Below are positions 16,659 to 23,930 of a stretch of DNA of 52,218 bases, piece after piece (the first letter of the stretch is position 1; the number at the start of each line of letters is the position of its first letter). The notes below the pieces were generated by a model. That model was given only the letters and a program-made list of their open reading frames with translations, searched no databases and had not been told where the DNA came from. Position numbers and translations under genes: made by a program. Origin of the DNA: RGIG5299 sp045588575 (lineage in GTDB: Bacteria; Bacillota; Clostridia; Oscillospirales; RGIG5299). Location: the NCBI GenBank assembly GCA_045588575.1, contig JAZNEJ010000014.1, positions 1 to 52,218 on the forward strand. Direction: 5' to 3'.

Positions 16659-17726
16659 ATGGAAATATCAATAGAACTTACCAAAAATCCAAAGCAGTTA
16701 CCCACAGATGAAAACAAGCTCGGATTCGGCGCAACCTTCTCGGACCATATGTTCATTATGAACTATACCGCAGGTAAGGGATGGCATTCTGCAAGAATAG
16801 TTCCTTACGGCCCTTTGTCGCTCGACCCTGCTTCAATGTGTCTTCACTACGGTCAGGAAGTTTTTGAAGGAATGAAAGCTTACCGCACCGATGAGGGTAA
16901 AATAGTTCTTTTCAGACCCGAAGAAAACTACAAACGTTTAAACAGCTCTAACGACCGTCTTGAAATTCCCGAAATAGACGTTGATTTCTGCGTTGAAGCA
17001 ACCAAAAAGCTTGTTGAGGTTGACGAGAGATGGGTTCCTTATGCAGACGGAACATCTCTTTATATCAGACCTTATATTATTGCAGTAGAACCCAAACTTG
17101 GTGTTCATGCATCACACGAATATCTTTTTATAATTATAACCTCTCCCTCAGGTCCTTACTATGCAGCAGGTCTTAAGCCTGTTAAAATTTACGTTGAAAC
17201 AAAATACGTAAGAGCAGTTAGAGGCGGCACCGGCTTTGCAAAAACCGCAGGAAACTATGCTTGCGGCTTGAAAGCACAGGAAGTTGCAAACAAAGAAGGC
17301 TATTCTCAGGTTTTGTGGCTTGACGGTGTTGAACAAAAATATATTGAAGAAGTAGGCGCAATGAACGTATTTTTCGTAATAGGCGACGAAGTTGTAACTC
17401 CTGCTCTTCAGGGAAGCATTTTGCCCGGTATAACCAGAAAATCTGTTTTGGAACTTTTGAAATCTTGGGGCGTAAATGCAGTAGAACGCCGTCTTTCCGT
17501 TGATGAGCTTATTGAAGCTTATAACGCAGGAAAGGTTAAAGAGGTTTTCGGCACCGGAACAGCAGCCGTTATTTCTCCTGTTGGCGAACTTAAAGTCGGC
17601 GATTTGCACATGGAATTCAACAACGGCGAAATCGGCGAGCTTTCTCAAAAGCTTTACGATGAAATCACCGGAATTCAGCGTTGCAGAATTAAAGATAATT
17701 TCGGTTGGGTAGCAACTGTAAAATAA
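16659..17726 (+). CDS. ilvE: Branched-chain amino acid aminotransferase
   Basis: Fold-type IV PLP enzyme that interconverts Leu/Ile/Val and their 2-oxo acids. The 355-residue protein has the PLP Lys195 in TGFAKTAGNYACGLKAQ, the E-E-V-G-A-M-N-V-F-F stretch and the phosphate-binding F-G-T-G-T-A-A-V-I-S-P near the C-terminus. The long N-terminal part (Y-G-Q-E-V-F-E-G-M-K-A-Y) matches the larger BCAT form. AAAGGAAG serves as Shine-Dalgarno. A small membrane protein gene follows 20 bases on. The gene has its own consensus promoter with a candidate operator. Confidence 0.96.
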   Translation: MEISIELTKNPKQLPTDENKLGFGATFSDHMFIMNYTAGKGWHSARIVPYGPLSLDPASMCLHYGQEVFEGMKAYRTDEGKIVLFRPEENYKRLNSSNDRLEIPEIDVDFCVEATKKLVEVDERWVPYADGTSLYIRPYIIAVEPKLGVHASHEYLFIIITSPSGPYYAAGLKPVKIYVETKYVRAVRGGTGFAKTAGNYACGLKAQEVANKEGYSQVLWLDGVEQKYIEEVGAMNVFFVIGDEVVTPALQGSILPGITRKSVLELLKSWGVNAVERRLSVDELIEAYNAGKVKEVFGTGTAAVISPVGELKVGDLHMEFNNGEIGELSQKLYDEITGIQRCRIKDNFGWVATVK

Positions 17727-17746
17727 GTTACGGAGGGAAACTTCCA

Positions 17747-18562
17747 ATGCGTAAACTCACGGTATACGGTTATTGCGCTTGTGTAATGGGAATTTTGGCA
17801 ATTGCGGTTAGAATTTGTCATATTCTCTTCTTTGTTGATAACGTTGACTGTCTTTCGGAAGAAAAAAGCTTTTCTTATTGGACGTTCGTGGCAATTTTCT
17901 TTGCCGCTACGGTTTTGGCAGTAGTTTTGCTTTTTGTTTTAAAGAAAGATGATTTTGTTAAAATAGATGAAGTGGAATTTAAGCTCGGTCGAAATTTTGC
18001 CGCTGCATTTGGAATTGTGGCAACATTAGCTTGCGCCGGCTATTCGGTTTATTCAGGTGCCGGATTTTTTAATTCATCGGTAGCAATAATTGTTGGTTTT
18101 CTTTTCTTAAGCGCTTTAATGTGTTTTTATTACGGTTACGTTGCTTTTGCAGGAACTGATTTTTATAAAAATAAAACAGGCGGTGCGGTTTCTATAATCC
18201 CAATAGCCTATTATATTTTAAAAGTTGTAACCGTTTTCCTTTACTACACGAATAATAACCGTGATTTTAATTTTAAAGAAATGATACTCACAAACGTTTT
18301 GTTGCTTCTTTTCTTTACCTATTTAGGAAAATATATATCAACGAAAAAAAGCGCAAAGCAAGCCTATGTATTTGGTTTATTTGCAATTTTTGCAGTAGCG
18401 GTAACTTGGCTTCCGTTAATTTTAACGGTTAGAGTTGTTCCTGTTTTTGAAACAGATACCGCATTGTTTTTGCTTTATGCCATTGCCGATATTTCGGCGG
18501 CGCTTTATGCATTCTTTGCAATAAAAACTTATTTTAACGATGGAAAAGCTATTCAAAAGTAA
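17747..18562 (+). CDS. Polytopic membrane protein of unknown function
   Basis: A 271-residue protein with about seven hydrophobic segments (roughly 10-30, 45-65, 82-100, 108-130, 140-165, 180-198, 210-265) and short charged loops. I do not recognise the family. I place the start at ATG 17747 because GGAGGG lies eight bases upstream; the frame is open 14 codons further back into the ilvE end but without a Shine-Dalgarno. It is 20 bases after ilvE and ends at a strong hairpin, so it is likely co-transcribed with ilvE. Confidence 0.8.
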   Translation: MRKLTVYGYCACVMGILAIAVRICHILFFVDNVDCLSEEKSFSYWTFVAIFFAATVLAVVLLFVLKKDDFVKIDEVEFKLGRNFAAAFGIVATLACAGYSVYSGAGFFNSSVAIIVGFLFLSALMCFYYGYVAFAGTDFYKNKTGGAVSIIPIAYYILKVVTVFLYYTNNNRDFNFKEMILTNVLLLLFFTYLGKYISTKKSAKQAYVFGLFAIFAVAVTWLPLILTVRVVPVFETDTALFLLYAIADISAALYAFFAIKTYFNDGKAIQK

Positions 18563-18570
18563 AATAACCT

Positions 18571-18605
18571 AAAAAATCCACCTAAAACATAGGTGGATTT
18601 TTTTA
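18571..18605 (+). terminator. Bidirectional terminator between the ilvE unit and pdaA
   Basis: AAATCCACCT and AGGTGGATTT form a 10-base-pair stem with an A run before and a T run after, so it can serve both converging genes. Confidence 0.88.
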
Positions 18606-18607
18606 TT

Positions 18608-19396
18608 TTAAATCAAAAGCTCATAAAAGCTTCCAAAGCGGTAACCTTCGTTTTGAACCTTTAAAATAATTTCTTCAAGCGCATTTGCATTTGTTACCGA
18701 GGTTGAGTGGAGAAGCAAAACCGCACCTGAATGGAGGCGCTCTAAAACGGTATCAACTGCTGTTGAAACACTGGGTTGATTATCGTCTTCATAATCAAAA
18801 TAGGCAAATGACCAAAAAACAGAGCTGTACCCTAACTCTTTATTATAAATAAGAGTTCGCTCGGAAAATCTTCCCATTGGAAAACGCATAATTTTGACAG
18901 GTTCAGTTTGTGTTATATTGCGGTAAAGATTATTCCATTCTTCAATTTGATTAAAATATTTCGCTTTATTTTCGGCATATTTTGTCATATCGGGATGGTT
19001 TAAAGTATGATTCCCTATAATATGTCCTTCGGAAACTGCTCTTTTAACTATTTCGGGAAATCTTTTTAGCATATTTCCATCGAAAAAGAAAACGGCCGGA
19101 ATATTATGCTTTTTTAAAACGTCTAAAATTTTAGAGTGTGTGCCTTTATCATATCCTGCATCAAAGGTTAAATATATAACTTTTTCATCGGTATCTTTTC
19201 GGTATATTACGTCGTAAGGTTTAAAAAAAGTATTTCCATCCATTACTGTTGGAGGAGTATGTGTATTGTTGGGCTTATAGCACCAATCGTAAGCTTTATC
19301 AAGTTGTGCCGCTTCGGCAGGATTTAAAAAAGAAACAATTATTGCCAAAACCATTAAGATAGCAGCAAGATAAGCAGCTTTTTTAATAAAAATCAC
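18608..19396 (-). CDS. pdaA: Polysaccharide deacetylase, PdaA type (start GTG or ATT)
   Basis: NodB-fold deacetylase acting on peptidoglycan; PdaA removes the N-acetyl group of muramic acid on the way to the muramic delta-lactam of spore cortex. Family motifs are V-I-Y-L-T-F-D-A-G-Y (the D-A-G-Y form is typical of PdaA), G-N-H-T-L-N-H-P-D-M, R-F-P-M-G-R-F-S-E and A-V-L-L-L-H-S-T-S. An N-terminal membrane or signal segment K-K-A-A-Y-L-A-A-I-L-M-V-L-A is present. The only standard start nearby is GTG at 19396, which lies inside the Shine-Dalgarno GGGGTGAT. An ATT at 19387, eight bases after it and followed by AAA AAA, fits better (see findings). Confidence 0.88.
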   Translation of the reverse strand: MIFIKKAAYLAAILMVLAIIVSFLNPAEAAQLDKAYDWCYKPNNTHTPPTVMDGNTFFKPYDVIYRKDTDEKVIYLTFDAGYDKGTHSKILDVLKKHNIPAVFFFDGNMLKRFPEIVKRAVSEGHIIGNHTLNHPDMTKYAENKAKYFNQIEEWNNLYRNITQTEPVKIMRFPMGRFSERTLIYNKELGYSSVFWSFAYFDYEDDNQPSVSTAVDTVLERLHSGAVLLLHSTSVTNANALEEIILKVQNEGYRFGSFYELLI

Positions 19397-19450
19397 CCCT
19401 TTTCTTACATTGTGCTCAAATTCAGTAAAAAAATAAGCGGAAAAATATGT

Positions 19451-19479
19451 TTGACAAAAAAATAAACGGGAAGTATAAT
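19451..19479 (+). promoter_or_regulatory. Consensus promoter of cdd
   Basis: TTGACA, 17 bases, TATAAT, about 23 bases before the cdd start. Confidence 0.88.
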
Positions 19480-19502
19480 AAAGTAAAGAGAGATGATATT
19501 TT

Positions 19503-19886
19503 ATGCATAAATTACTTATTGACAAGGCGAAAGAAGCTTTAAAAAATTCATATTCGCCCTATTCCGATTTTAAGGTTGGTGCGGCAATTTTAACTGAAGA
19601 CGGGGAAATATTCACCGGTTCTAATGTTGAAAATATAACTTTTGGAGCAACGGTGTGTGCTGAAAGAGCCGCCGCCGTGAAAGCGGTGAATAACGGTAAA
19701 AGAAAGTTTAAAGCGATTGCGGTAGTTTCTCAAAAGGGAAGTTTTTGTATGCCTTGCGGCATTTGCAGGCAGTTTCTTTGCGAGTTTTCTCCCGAGATGC
19801 TTGTTATTGCGTCTAATCCCGACGGAGATTACAAAGAGTTTGTTCTAAAAGACTTAATTCCTGAATCTTTTGCCGATATTAAATAA
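19503..19886 (+). CDS. cdd: Cytidine deaminase
   Basis: Zinc enzyme of pyrimidine salvage that deaminates cytidine and deoxycytidine to uridine forms. The 127-residue tetrameric-type protein has the zinc Cys52 with catalytic Glu54 (V-C-A-E-R-A) and Cys85/Cys88 in M-P-C-G-I-C-R-Q. S-N-V-E-N binds the ribose. The Shine-Dalgarno is weak (GAGATGAT, a variant of GAGGTGAT) but well placed. It stands alone between the divergent pdaA and convergent transketolase genes. Confidence 0.96.
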   Translation: MHKLLIDKAKEALKNSYSPYSDFKVGAAILTEDGEIFTGSNVENITFGATVCAERAAAVKAVNNGKRKFKAIAVVSQKGSFCMPCGICRQFLCEFSPEMLVIASNPDGDYKEFVLKDLIPESFADIK

Positions 19887-19888
19887 AA

Positions 19889-19926
19889 ATAAAAAAGCAT
19901 TTGTTTTTCACAAATGCTTTTTCTTT
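19889..19926 (+). terminator. Bidirectional terminator between cdd and transketolase genes
   Basis: AAAAGCATTTG and CAAATGCTTTT form the stem, with an A run to the left and T run to the right. Confidence 0.88.
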
Positions 19927-19937
19927 TTGATTTTTAA

Positions 19938-20873
19938 TTATTTCAAGCTTATTGCTTTTTTGCAGTTTTCAACGATTGTTGCGGCATTCAAACCGAAATA
20001 ATCGAGAACGGGCTGAACTTTGCCGGATTTACCGAAGCTATCGTTAACACCGACTTTTAAAACGGGGCAGGGAGCAGCTTCGCATACAACAGAAGCAACA
20101 AGAGAACCTAAACCGCCGAAAACGTTGTGTTCTTCAGCAGTAACAATTGCACCGGTTTCGTTTGATGCTTTGATAATTGCGTCTTTGTCTATGGGTTTAA
20201 GCGAAGACATATCGAGAACTCTTGCGTTAATGCCTTCTGCTTTTAAAATATCGTGAGCTTTTAAAGCCTCGTAAACCATTAAGCCTGTTGCAATAATGGT
20301 AACGTCGTTACCTTCTTTAAGGGTTTGAGCTTTACCTACTTTGAAATCGATTGACGCATCGTAAAGAGGCTCAACAGCAAGTCTGCCTAAACGAAGATAA
20401 ACGGGACCGTCTATTTCAAGTGCGGCTTTAACAGCTGCTTTTGTTTCAAATTCGTCTGCGGGAGATAAAACGATAAGACCGGGAATAGCAGTCATTAATG
20501 CTATATCTTCACAGCACTGAAGGGTCGCACCGTCTTCACCAACAGACATACCTGCGTGAGTTGCGGCTATTTTAACGTTTAAGTGGGGATAACCTACAGC
20601 GTTTCTAACCTGCTCGAAAGCACGGCCTGCCGCAAACATTGCAAAGCTGGAGCAGAAAACGGGCATTCCGGTTGTTGCAATGCCTGCCGCAACAGAAACC
20701 ATATTTGCTTCTGCGATACCTGCATTTATAAATCTATCGGGGAAAACCTTTTTAAAAGTTGCGGTCATGGTTGATTTTGATAAATCGGCATCCATAACCA
20801 AGAAATCATATTTTTCGCCAAGCTCAGCCAAAGCTTCACCATAGGCGTTTCTGGTTGCTTTTTTATCTGCCAT
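19938..20873 (-). CDS. Transketolase, C-terminal subunit
   Basis: Second half of a split transketolase of the pentose phosphate pathway (311 residues). It carries the pyrimidine-binding domain: D-A-D-L-S-K-S-T-M near the start, F-I-N-A-G-I-A-E-A-N-M-V with the TPP-activating Glu, and H-A-G-M-S-V-G-E-D-G-A-T. The C-terminal transketolase domain ends with E-E-H-N-V-F-G-G-L-G-S. GGAGG lies eight bases before the ATG, three bases after the N-terminal subunit gene. Split transketolases are common in clostridia and archaea. Confidence 0.95.
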   Translation of the reverse strand: MADKKATRNAYGEALAELGEKYDFLVMDADLSKSTMTATFKKVFPDRFINAGIAEANMVSVAAGIATTGMPVFCSSFAMFAAGRAFEQVRNAVGYPHLNVKIAATHAGMSVGEDGATLQCCEDIALMTAIPGLIVLSPADEFETKAAVKAALEIDGPVYLRLGRLAVEPLYDASIDFKVGKAQTLKEGNDVTIIATGLMVYEALKAHDILKAEGINARVLDMSSLKPIDKDAIIKASNETGAIVTAEEHNVFGGLGSLVASVVCEAAPCPVLKVGVNDSFGKSGKVQPVLDYFGLNAATIVENCKKAISLK

Positions 20874-20876
20874 GAT

Positions 20877-21719
20877 TTAGTCCTCCAATGCTGCAATAGC
20901 GGCATCGAGCTCGCTGATTGCGATGTTGTATTGTTCTTCGTTGGGAACACTTCCGTGCCAAGAAGCCTGATTTTCCATATAAGAAACACCCTTGCCTTTA
21001 ACTGTGTTGCAAACAATCATAGTGGGTTTGCCTTTAGTAGCGGATGCTTTGTTAAGCGCTTTTTCAATATCGGCAAAGTTGTGGCCGTCTATAACAATAA
21101 CGTTCCAACCGAAAGCCTTGAATTTTTCGTCGGCGGGAGCGGAAGACATAACATCACTTGTTTTACCGTCAATTTGCAAACCGTTTAAGTCGAGGAATGC
21201 GCAGAGGTTATCGAGCTTGTAGTGAGCGGCAAACATTGCTGCTTCCCAAACCTGACCTTCTTCAATTTCACCGTCGCCGAGAATTGCATAAACTCTGTAA
21301 TCTTTATTTGCTTTTTTCCCTGCAATAGCCATGCCGCAAGCAGCAGAAATGCCCTGACCGAGTGAACCGGAAGACATATCGATTCCGGGAACGCCTTTCA
21401 TATCGGGGTGGCCCTGTAAAAAGCCGTTAATGTTTCTGAAAAGCTTTAATTCTTTTTCATCAAAGAATCCTTTTAAAGCCAATGCAGCGTAAATAGCGGG
21501 GGCTGCATGACCTTTAGAAAGAACGAAACGGTCTCTGTTGGGGTCTTTAGGATTTTCGGGCGAGACATTCATTTCTACATTGTAAAGGTAGGAAAGAATA
21601 TCTGCAATTGAAAGAGACCCGCCCGGATGACCTGAAGAAGCCGAAAAGACTTCAAGCAATATGTTCTTTCTGAGATTAGCAGCAAAGAGCTTAAGTTCTT
21701 TTTCGCGGATTTTATCCAT
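20877..21719 (-). CDS. Transketolase, N-terminal subunit
   Basis: Thiamine-diphosphate binding half of the split transketolase (280 residues). It shows S-S-G-H-P-G-G-S-L-S near residue 26-35, S-K-G-H-A-A-P-A near 69-76, and the TPP motif G-D-G-E-I-E-E-G-Q-V-W-E-A ending about 30 residues later with D-L-N-G-L-Q-I-D-G. It works with the adjacent C-terminal subunit to move two-carbon units between sugar phosphates. GAGG precedes the ATG, and a promoter lies about 40 bases upstream. Confidence 0.95.
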   Translation of the reverse strand: MDKIREKELKLFAANLRKNILLEVFSASSGHPGGSLSIADILSYLYNVEMNVSPENPKDPNRDRFVLSKGHAAPAIYAALALKGFFDEKELKLFRNINGFLQGHPDMKGVPGIDMSSGSLGQGISAACGMAIAGKKANKDYRVYAILGDGEIEEGQVWEAAMFAAHYKLDNLCAFLDLNGLQIDGKTSDVMSSAPADEKFKAFGWNVIVIDGHNFADIEKALNKASATKGKPTMIVCNTVKGKGVSYMENQASWHGSVPNEEQYNIAISELDAAIAALED

Positions 21720-21757
21720 TCAAATGCCTCATTTCAAATTTTATTATATAATGATTA

Positions 21758-21786
21758 ATTATAGCAAAAAAATCGATAAATTACAA
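21758..21786 (-). promoter_or_regulatory. Promoter of the transketolase genes
   Basis: On the minus strand TTGTAA, 17 bases, TATAAT. Confidence 0.75.
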
Positions 21787-21836
21787 TAGATTTTCAATAT
21801 AAATTATTAATAAACTATATTTTTATTAAATACCCC

Positions 21837-21865
21837 TTGAAAAAAAGTTAAAAATAGGGTAAAAT
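21837..21865 (+). promoter_or_regulatory. Promoter of efp
   Basis: TTGAAA, 17 bases, TAAAAT, about 42 bases before the efp start. Confidence 0.7.
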
Positions 21866-21906
21866 ATAAATAATAAAATGTAAATTTCGAAAGGAAGTAA
21901 ATAAAT

Positions 21907-22464
21907 ATGGTATCAGCAGGCGATTTCAGAAACGGCGTAACTTTTGAGATGGATGGAAACGTTCTCCAAATAGTTGAATTTCAGCACGTAAAACCCGGAA
22001 AAGGCGCAGCTTTTGTAAGAACAAAAATCAAAAACGTTATTACAGGTGCAGTTCTTGAAAAAACTTTCAACCCCAACGATAAGTATCCCACCGCTTATAT
22101 TGAGAGAAGAGAAATGCAGTATCTCTATAACGATGGCGACCTCTATTATTTTATGGATAACGAAACTTACGAGCAGTTGCCCGTTGGTAAAGACACTATT
22201 CCGGATAGCTTCAAATTTGTAAAAGAAAATATGCCCGTTAAAATTCTTTCCTACAAAGGAAATGTTTTCGGCATGGAGCCTCCTTTCTTTGTAGAGCTCG
22301 AAGTTTCTGAAACCGAGCCCGGCGTAAAAGGCGATACTGCAACAAACGTTACCAAGCCCGCAACTCTTGAAACCGGTGCAGTAATTAAAGTTCCGTTGTT
22401 CATCAACGCAGGCGATATGATAAGAATTGACACCAGAACCGGCGAATATATGGAAAGAGCATAA
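21907..22464 (+). CDS. efp: Elongation factor P
   Basis: Three-domain beta-barrel factor that rescues ribosomes stalled at polyproline. The 185-residue length is standard. The tip loop K-P-G-K-G-A-A-F places Lys32 at the position modified in many bacteria; the Pro next to it is seen in Firmicutes. The C-terminal signature F-I-N-A-G-D-M-I-R-I-D-T-R-T-G-E-Y is present. AAGGAAG serves as Shine-Dalgarno. The downstream gene starts 11 bases later. Confidence 0.97.
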   Translation: MVSAGDFRNGVTFEMDGNVLQIVEFQHVKPGKGAAFVRTKIKNVITGAVLEKTFNPNDKYPTAYIERREMQYLYNDGDLYYFMDNETYEQLPVGKDTIPDSFKFVKENMPVKILSYKGNVFGMEPPFFVELEVSETEPGVKGDTATNVTKPATLETGAVIKVPLFINAGDMIRIDTRTGEYMERA

Positions 22465-22475
22465 GGTGTAAGAGT

Positions 22476-22970
22476 ATGGATATTGCAAAAAAAGCTGAAT
22501 ATCTCAAGGGTCTTGCCGATGGCTTAGAGCTTGGTGATTCCAAGCAGGAAAAGCTTTTAAAGGCTATTGTAGAGCTTTTAACCGAAATGGCTGAAGATGT
22601 TGAGGACTATGCAGATAAAACCGCAGAAATTGAAGAATACTGCGAAGAATTAGATGAAGACTTGGGTTCTGTTGAAGAATATCTTTACCAGACCTTAAAC
22701 GAAGAAAATTCTTGTGATTGCGGTTGCGATTGTGATGACGATTGTGATTGCGATTGTTGTGATGACGAAGAAGACGATGAATATTCGGCAATTTGTCCTA
22801 TTTGCAACGAAGAATTTTTCCTCGATGATGAGGATTTTGAAGCAGAATTCATCGAATGCCCCTATTGCGGCGAAAAGGTAACTCTTGCCGGCTGTGATTG
22901 CGGTTGCGAGGATTATGCAGAAGAGCTTCCCGCAGACGATGATTGCGATTGCGGTTGTTGCCACGAATAA
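22476..22970 (+). CDS. Acidic Cys-rich protein, CD1247-type, with zinc ribbon
   Basis: A 164-residue protein with a helical N-terminal domain (1-75, acidic, starting M-D-I-A-K-K-A-E-Y-L-K-G-L-A-D-G-L). This matches what I know as the CD1247 N-terminal domain found after efp in clostridia. It is followed by a run of Cys and Asp (C80 to C95, eight Cys). A zinc-ribbon-like unit comes next (C107/C110 and C128/C131), then two more CDCGC-type clusters (140-144 and 157-162). In all 20 of 164 residues are Cys. Metal binding is very likely; the biological role is unknown. The gene is co-oriented with efp and ends at a strong terminator. Confidence 0.88.
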   Translation: MDIAKKAEYLKGLADGLELGDSKQEKLLKAIVELLTEMAEDVEDYADKTAEIEEYCEELDEDLGSVEEYLYQTLNEENSCDCGCDCDDDCDCDCCDDEEDDEYSAICPICNEEFFLDDEDFEAEFIECPYCGEKVTLAGCDCGCEDYAEELPADDDCDCGCCHE

Positions 22971-22980
22971 TTAAAACTTT

Positions 22981-23015
22981 AACCCGACGTGTTAACACGT
23001 CGGGTTATTTTTTTC
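22981..23015 (+). terminator. Terminator of the efp unit
   Basis: A perfect 26-base palindrome (CCCGACGTG with CACGTCGGG) is followed by TTATTTTTTT. Confidence 0.92.
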
Positions 23016-23016
23016 T

Positions 23017-23058
23017 AATAAAAAGACCGCAGAGAAATGTTCTCTGCGGTCTTTTTAT
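23017..23058 (-). terminator. Terminator of the polyamine operon
   Basis: AAAAGACCGCAGAGAA and its complement form a 16-base-pair stem with loop ATG. A T run on both strands makes it likely bidirectional; it ends the minus-strand operon. Confidence 0.9.
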
Positions 23059-23066
23059 AATAATTT

Positions 23067-23915
23067 TTAATCTCTATCGAATTTAGCGTTGAATTTTTCG
23101 AGAAAGAAACCTGCAACTGCACCTAAAACAAGGAGCACACAGTTAATCAAGCAGGGAATAACACCTAAAGCAAAACTTTCAAAAGGAATAATAACTAAGG
23201 TTGCCGCAATAACAATGCCTGTAATAGCGTGGAACATAATTGAGTATTTGTTATCAAATAACCATTTAACAACTCTTGCAAGAGCAATAACGGTAACTAT
23301 TGCGCCGATAGCAGTGGGAATAAGCATGGAAAAATCGAGATTTGCAACACCGTTTGTAAAAGGTTCGTAAAGGTCTAAGGGCATAAGCAAAGTTGAAAAG
23401 CTCATACCGGGAGCAATAATGCTGAATGCTACTGCAAAACCGCAGAAGAGATACCAAAAGAAATTGGGTTCAATGGTGACGTTTATAAAGAATTTTAAAG
23501 AAACCAAAAGACCAAGAACCACAACAAAAGAAATTATTAAAGAAATCCAAGAGCCTTTTGTTCTGCCTTGCTTACCTGCGGTTTTAAAAAGGGAAGGAAC
23601 CATTCCTAAAATAAGACCTACAAACAGGCAAACAGAAGGAGCGGGATAGGCATCTAAAACAAAGCCTAAAAGCTTTGCAATCCCTAAAAATCCTATAATC
23701 AAGCCTATAATGACCGGCAAAAGCAACCAAAAATGTTTTTTTATTTTATGAAAGGGGTCGGCAATAACTTCCATTAAAGGTTGGTAAACACCGAAAATAA
23801 CACACATAACTCCGCCGGAAATTCCGGGAAGCATAGCACCAAGTCCGATTAAGGCTCCTGCGAGCATTCTTCTTAAAAATTCAACTAAAGAAAATTTGTT
23901 TGCGTCGGTTTTCAT
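23067..23915 (-). CDS. DUF368 membrane protein (PopT-like, undecaprenyl-phosphate translocase family)
   Basis: A 282-residue polytopic membrane protein with about eight to nine hydrophobic segments. The family signature M-L-P-G-I-S-G-G-V-M is near residue 25 and a related A-P-G-M-S-F-S-T-L lies in the second half, suggesting an internal repeat. DUF368 proteins (PopT) have been linked to recycling of undecaprenyl phosphate across the membrane for cell-wall synthesis. The Shine-Dalgarno AGGAGG is strong. It is the last gene of the polyamine run, 15 bases after the ion permease, which is an unexpected place for a cell-wall lipid carrier protein. Confidence 0.88.
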   Translation of the reverse strand: MKTDANKFSLVEFLRRMLAGALIGLGAMLPGISGGVMCVIFGVYQPLMEVIADPFHKIKKHFWLLLPVIIGLIIGFLGIAKLLGFVLDAYPAPSVCLFVGLILGMVPSLFKTAGKQGRTKGSWISLIISFVVVLGLLVSLKFFINVTIEPNFFWYLFCGFAVAFSIIAPGMSFSTLLMPLDLYEPFTNGVANLDFSMLIPTAIGAIVTVIALARVVKWLFDNKYSIMFHAITGIVIAATLVIIPFESFALGVIPCLINCVLLVLGAVAGFFLEKFNAKFDRD

Positions 23916-23930
23916 TTTGTCCTCCTGAAA

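Noticed and set aside
17148..17747. A 199-codon frame opposite ilvE
   Set aside because: Antisense shadow of a certain gene, with a low-quality translation and no initiation signals.
19938..21719. Transketolase broken by a frameshift
   Set aside because: The two parts have their own start with a good Shine-Dalgarno and a clean stop, and two-subunit transketolases are normal in clostridia.
21913..22488. A 191-codon frame opposite efp
   Set aside because: Antisense to efp and crossing its stop; no supporting signals.
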